A DNA stretch of 7,696 nucleotides from Actinomycetota bacterium (GTDB lineage: Bacteria > Actinomycetota > Geothermincolia > Fen-727 > Anoxymicrobiaceae), in contig JAENXM010000077.1 in assembly GCA_016649525.1 (NCBI GenBank), positions 1 through 7,696 of the forward strand. Reading direction: 5' to 3'. The first letter of the stretch is position 1; the number at the start of each line of letters is the position of its first letter. The position numbers and the translations under genes were made by a program. Below the pieces are notes generated by a model. That model saw only the letters and a list, made by a program, of their open reading frames with translations, was not told the origin of the DNA and did no database searches. This document shows, piece by piece, positions 4,127-7,696 of the stretch.

Positions 4127-7018
4127 TTAGTAACCCATTACGTCGTGGCCGCCCTTGTCACCGCGGACGTTGAAGTACATCGGGCGCTCAACGATTATCG
4201 GCACGGGGCAGGTCACCATCGCCGACACGTCCTTCCCACGCCCGACATCACTGTTCACGTCAACAGTGATCCTATGGGCCGCCTTCACGTCGTAGTCCTT
4301 GGTGACGTTCTCGCCGGTACCCAGCATGTACGTGACGGTCACCGTGGTGTCGGGGTCCGTAGGGTTCAGGATGCAGATCCAGGTGTCGAACTGGTTCTGC
4401 GAATCGTACCTGGTACATCCCTCGGCGAAGTACCACATGGTCTTGGCCTGGTTGCAGCCGATAACGTCGTGGCCGCCGTCCCACTTGTTCTGGTAGTTGA
4501 AGTACATGGGACGCTCCGCGATTACCGGGTAGTCGGAGACTATGTCCACACCAAGGTCCACGTCGTCTCCAACGACGGCGTCCACGCTTATAGTGTAACG
4601 GCTCTTCCCCTTTACCGAGTATCTGGCCGTCGTGCCGGGGCCGTATATGGACTTGTAGGTGACTTCGACAGTAGCCGTCTCATCGTTCGGGTTCTGGATG
4701 CACAGCCACATGTCGTTCCAGGTCCGGGTGTTCCCTTCGGCAAAGTACCAACTGGTATTGGAAGCCGTGGCCCCCATGACGTCGGAGCCCCCGCGCCACT
4801 TGCCCAGGTAGGTGAAGTACATGGGCCGCTCCGCCACGATGGGACTGCCCTCCGAATGTACCTTCATCGAGACGTCGGCGGGTTGGTTCCCGAGCGCGGC
4901 GTTGACGTCGATGGTGCTCCTCGAGAGCGGGTTCACGGTGTAGTTCTTCGTCTGCACCGACCCGTCACCCAGCATGTAATCGACAGTGACCTGCGCGGCC
5001 GAACTACCGGGATTCTGCAGACAGAGCCACTCGCGGTTCCAGCTGTATGTGTTCCCCTCCGCGAAGTACCAGTCCGTCTCCGGGCTGTTCGTCCCGACCA
5101 CATCATGGCCGCCGTTTACGCTGTTGGCATTGAAGTACATCGGGCGCTCGACTATGATGCTGGCGCTGTTGGTGCACGCGACCTTCGTGGAGACGTCCTG
5201 GTAAGGGTCGGTCACGCCCGCAATGAAGTCGTTCACGCTCACCGTCCCGCGCGACAGGGCCGGCACCACTACCGGCTGGTCGAAGTTCTGTCCGTTGCCG
5301 AGCATGTAGGTAATCGTCACGTTAGCATCCGTGGCGGAGGAGTTCTGTATGCAGAGCCAGGTCTCGTACCCGGGCCTGGTGCACCCTTCGGCGAAGTAGA
5401 ACGGCACTCCGGCTCCCGACGGGCCGGTACCCGAGCCGCCGATCAGGTCCGTGTAAGAACTGTAATCAGTTGACCAGCCATTGACCTCGGCCTTTGCCGT
5501 GACCGAGATGTCGCTCGTACTGCTCTTCGCGGTCTTCGCAACAACCGTCCAGCTCGCGGAACCGCTGCTGCCGGTCGATGTCAGTCCCGCCACGGTCTTG
5601 TCCGCCGTTTCGCCGGCCGCCAGTTGATAGTCGGACGACAGCTGTATCGTCCCCGTGGGGTTCGAGCAGTTATACTGCCCGTTGAGCGGGCTCGGCCCAG
5701 GATAAGTTACAGCCGCCGTCACCTGGAATGCCTCACCCGCCGACACGCTCGCAGGCTTGTTGAGGTTGACAAACAGTGGAGCGGGTACCATCGCCCAGCG
5801 GTCGAAGTCCGTCCACAGGTTGTCGACGAAGAAAGACTGGTTAAAATTAAAGTCGGCGCCGAAGTAGGGGGGCGTGTACCAGGGGTCGTGCACTATGAAG
5901 GTGTCGAGCGGGTCGCTGAAGCCCTTGACCACGCGGAAGTGGCCGCTCGAGTGTGAAGAGTCGTACCAGGTCAAAGCCAGCACGGGATAATTGTTTGTTA
6001 CCAGGCTCTTGAGATCGGTGTAACGATTGGTGTAATCGGTCCCGGAATCCCACCAGTTCTCCGAGACAGCGTACCCGAGCTTCCTCGCCGTGTAACCGTG
6101 CAGAGAGGGGTTCTGTATAGACGTACTCAACTGGGAGAAGTGAGCTGCCCTCATAAGCTCGTCGGTGTAACAGCCATAGGTAGATTTAGAGTTGGCGACG
6201 CCCGCGATCTCCGACTGCGAGACGTCCTCTCCCCAGTAGTCGAAGACCATCTCGAGCGCAGCGGGGCCGCACCACCAGTCTTTCTGCTGTTTGTGGTAGG
6301 GAACTCCGGGTATGTCGTAGGCATCACCCGCCGTGGGGGTAATTGTCACTTCTCGTCCAACGCCATCATCGCCCTCGGGCGGCGCTGGCATGTTCATGCT
6401 TTCAATGCTCCTCGCGCTCTTCCAGGGCGCGGCCTCCAGGTTGGTGTAGGGGCGGTCCTCGAAGAACGCGGGCAGGTATACCTCTTTAACGGGCTGGTCG
6501 CCGCCTATCTTGAAGTACCAGTAGATTAGCTTGTCGGGGGCCATCCTCGCCTCGGGAGCCGGAGCGCTCGCGGTTATCCCCCTGTCCTTCAAGAGACCCG
6601 AGACCTTGCTCTTTGCCTCGGCCGCACTGACCGGGGGGAACTCGGGAAGCGGATACCTCTCGGAGTACCAGAGCCACCTGCCGGTCTCGGCGCTCACGCC
6701 GATTGTCGATATGACCTTGCCGCTCTGCCCGATGACCGGGACTATGTACTCCGAGGGCTTGCCCGAAAGAGAGTGCAGAAGGAGCGGTTCACCCGCTACC
6801 GCGCCGTACCAGGCGGGGACCGCTCCGGGGTCTGCCGGATTCGCCTTTGTCACGTCCATGACTTTCTCTATGAGCTTGTTCGCTTCGGCTTGAGCTGGGT
6901 CCGCCTTTATACCTCTACCCCCGCCGGCCCACGTGAACGATGTGAACGAGAGCAGCATGAACAGAATTACCGCCAGAACAAGCACACCCCGCATCCTGAA
7001 ACCGCTTTCGGACCTCAT
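4127..7018 (-). CDS. Secreted C39-like cysteine peptidase protein with four C-terminal YFAEG/ERPMYF repeats
   Basis: This 963-residue protein starts at ATG 7018, with AAAGGAG five to eight bases upstream; longer in-frame extensions lack a site. Residues 1-31 are a signal peptide (basic start, hydrophobic VLVLAVILFMLLSF, likely cleavage after TWA). Residues about 40-205 form an unassigned domain with some resemblance to PepSY-type regions. A C39-like peptidase domain spans about 235-412: 'IPGVPYHKQQKDWWCGPAAL' gives nucleophile C250 and oxyanion Q244, 'SGHFRVVKGF' gives H360, and 'FIVHDPW' gives D378, so the catalytic set is complete. A beta-rich, Ig-like stretch follows (about 413-520), then a Gly/Ser linker. 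Four repeats occupy 540-643, 650-749, 757-854 and 862-962. No LPxTG motif or C-terminal membrane helix is present, so it is probably released or held non-covalently. Whether it cleaves peptides or cell-wall crosslinks, or only binds, is unknown. A methyltransferase gene precedes it by 22 bp. Confidence 0.85.
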   Translation of the reverse strand: MRSESGFRMRGVLVLAVILFMLLSFTSFTWAGGGRGIKADPAQAEANKLIEKVMDVTKANPADPGAVPAWYGAVAGEPLLLHSLSGKPSEYIVPVIGQSGKVISTIGVSAETGRWLWYSERYPLPEFPPVSAAEAKSKVSGLLKDRGITASAPAPEARMAPDKLIYWYFKIGGDQPVKEVYLPAFFEDRPYTNLEAAPWKSARSIESMNMPAPPEGDDGVGREVTITPTAGDAYDIPGVPYHKQQKDWWCGPAALEMVFDYWGEDVSQSEIAGVANSKSTYGCYTDELMRAAHFSQLSTSIQNPSLHGYTARKLGYAVSENWWDSGTDYTNRYTDLKSLVTNNYPVLALTWYDSSHSSGHFRVVKGFSDPLDTFIVHDPWYTPPYFGADFNFNQSFFVDNLWTDFDRWAMVPAPLFVNLNKPASVSAGEAFQVTAAVTYPGPSPLNGQYNCSNPTGTIQLSSDYQLAAGETADKTVAGLTSTGSSGSASWTVVAKTAKSSTSDISVTAKAEVNGWSTDYSSYTDLIGGSGTGPSGAGVPFYFAEGCTRPGYETWLCIQNSSATDANVTITYMLGNGQNFDQPVVVPALSRGTVSVNDFIAGVTDPYQDVSTKVACTNSASIIVERPMYFNANSVNGGHDVVGTNSPETDWYFAEGNTYSWNREWLCLQNPGSSAAQVTVDYMLGDGSVQTKNYTVNPLSRSTIDVNAALGNQPADVSMKVHSEGSPIVAERPMYFTYLGKWRGGSDVMGATASNTSWYFAEGNTRTWNDMWLCIQNPNDETATVEVTYKSIYGPGTTARYSVKGKSRYTISVDAVVGDDVDLGVDIVSDYPVIAERPMYFNYQNKWDGGHDVIGCNQAKTMWYFAEGCTRYDSQNQFDTWICILNPTDPDTTVTVTYMLGTGENVTKDYDVKAAHRITVDVNSDVGRGKDVSAMVTCPVPIIVERPMYFNVRGDKGGHDVMGY
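4133..5401 (-). repeat. Four tandem protein repeats of about 100 residues within the secreted protein
   Basis: The repeats begin at F/W-YFAEG (residues 540, 650, 757, 862; spacings 110, 107 and 105) and each closes with ERPMYF followed by GG(H/S)DV(V/M/I)G. Shared inner motifs are 'W(L/I)C(I/L)(Q/L)N', 'V(T/E/D)(I/V)(T/D)Y(M/K)', 'SR.T(I/V).V(N/D)' and 'D(V/L)(S/G)'. The predicted fold is all-beta. The pattern resembles a repeat I recall from uncharacterised actinobacterial surface proteins (possibly DUF5719-like), but I cannot confirm the family name. DNA identity between units is low enough that they look like old duplications. Confidence 0.85.
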
Positions 7019-7040
7019 CAAACACTCCTTTCGACTACGG

Positions 7041-7696
7041 TCACTTGGCACCCCATATGAACATGCACGGGAGCTCGCCTTTGATCCTCCCGGCCGAAGC
7101 CGAGCAGGCAAAGACCCGTGCCTTGTCCATAATGTCTTTATCGGTCAATTCCGAGTTTTCTAAAACATCGACAGCGGAAAGCCTTCCGGGGAGGTCGAAC
7201 AGGTATTCCCGAATAATCTCCTCCTCGTCCCGGCCCTCGAGTCCCAGATCGAAATGAACGACGAGCGATTCGCACGAGCCGAACCCCGCCCGCTCGAACG
7301 CGCCTCTCAACTTCGCGCGGTCGATGGAAGACGACTCTCTCCTCTCCCTGATGACCTTGTCCATCTCTATAAATTCTATGACGTTCTCACCTTCTCCTGC
7401 GTTCCAGGTCATCTCTCCGGTCAGCGGCTCGAAGACCGAGAAGCGGCCCCCGTGAAGCAGCACTCGGCTCATCTCGGCCACGGCCTTATCAAGCTCACCC
7501 GCATAGCCAAGCGCGGAACGGCACAGGCCCGCGTCAAAAGTCGCTGATTCAAGCGGAAGGTGCTCCAGGCGTGCTACTGCGGTCTCGACATTACTGAGTC
7601 CGATATTATCACATTTCTTCCTGAGCTGCGAAAGACACCGGGGACTAGCGTCGACGGCAATGACCCTGCCGCGCGGTGCCGCGCGGGCGGCCTTCA
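7041..7696 (-). CDS. SAM-dependent class I methyltransferase (N-terminus outside window)
   Basis: The reading frame stays open from the right edge of the window to a TGA at 7043-7041, giving 217 residues of the C-terminal part. It looks like a class I (Rossmann) methyltransferase of the Methyltransf_11/25 type. 'GRVIAVDAS' (fragment residues 9-17) is the second beta strand, with the acidic residue D15 that binds the SAM ribose. 'ARLEHLPLESATFDAG' (41-56) is the typical stretch before strand 4. 'AVAEMSRVLLHGGRFSVFEP' covers the helix and strand 5 that follow. The glycine-rich motif I must lie just outside the window. An internal GTG at 7481 is not a credible start, because conserved core elements continue upstream of it. 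The substrate cannot be told; the helical C-terminal part (about 90-200) presumably sets specificity. The secreted peptidase-repeat gene begins 22 bp downstream on the same strand, so the two may be co-transcribed. Confidence 0.82.
   Translation of the reverse strand, partial: KAARAAPRGRVIAVDASPRCLSQLRKKCDNIGLSNVETAVARLEHLPLESATFDAGLCRSALGYAGELDKAVAEMSRVLLHGGRFSVFEPLTGEMTWNAGEGENVIEFIEMDKVIRERRESSSIDRAKLRGAFERAGFGSCESLVVHFDLGLEGRDEEEIIREYLFDLPGRLSAVDVLENSELTDKDIMDKARVFACSASAGRIKGELPCMFIWGAK

Noticed and set aside
4145..5473. A 442-codon open frame on the + strand, opposite the secreted repeat protein
   Set aside because: It is antisense to a well-supported gene, its translation is low-complexity in Val/His/Arg/Gly with no recognisable domain, and it arises from GC-rich codon use. 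No ribosome binding site was evident.
5624..6529. Several 110-143 codon + strand frames opposite the peptidase domain
   Set aside because: They are antisense shadows of the peptidase gene with Arg/Val/Gly-rich translations and no motifs.
7019..7111. A longer start (7111) for the secreted repeat protein
   Set aside because: The extra 31 residues overlap the methyltransferase gene and would bury the signal peptide. The ATG at 7018 has a clear AAAGGAG site and an immediate signal sequence.
7041..7481. A 146-residue protein starting at GTG 7481
   Set aside because: The frame continues open to the window edge, and the upstream residues contain conserved methyltransferase core elements (GRVIAVDAS and the strand 4 region).

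Overview
The window is GC-rich bacterial DNA, densely packed, with strong Shine-Dalgarno sites and some GTG/TTG starts. A DUF4190-type protein, a probable leaderless promoter, and a secreted protein built on repeats of the 'YFAEG...WLC(I/L)QNP...ERPMYF...GGHDV.G' type point to a deep-branching or subsurface actinobacterial lineage. That assignment is inference from recalled families; no marker gene here settles it.

Layout. (1) 1-1358, + strand: the tail of a membrane protein, a three-segment DUF4234-like membrane protein, and a zinc-ribbon/proline-rich/DUF4190 membrane protein, closely spaced as an operon. (2) 1385-2970, - strand: xseB and xseA, the two subunits of exodeoxyribonuclease VII. 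Their junction (1652-1731) carries a 50-bp palindromic element flanked by 15-bp direct repeats that contain the xseB ribosome binding site. (3) 2971-3052: a short divergent promoter region. xseA has a perfect TATAAT six bases before its ATG and no ribosome binding site, which predicts a leaderless mRNA. A TTGTCC-17-TATGAT promoter faces the other way. (4) 3053-3976, + strand: a ketopantoate reductase family gene (panE/apbA) with a TTG start and all the usual active-site residues. (5) 3970-4120: two identical 53-bp direct repeats, each holding two 8-bp hairpins, between convergent genes. (6) 4127-7018, - strand: a 963-residue exported protein with a C39-like cysteine peptidase domain, an Ig-like region and four repeats of about 100 residues. 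(7) 7041-7696, - strand: a SAM-dependent methyltransferase lacking its N-terminus at the window edge, 22 bp upstream of the peptidase gene and probably co-transcribed with it.

I see no CRISPR array, rRNA, tRNA, transposase gene or phage module. The most informative non-coding signals are the palindromic insertion between xseA and xseB, the leaderless xseA promoter and the duplicated hairpin pair at 3970-4106. The most distinctive protein is the peptidase-repeat protein. I did not find convincing evidence for a complete new multi-gene system.
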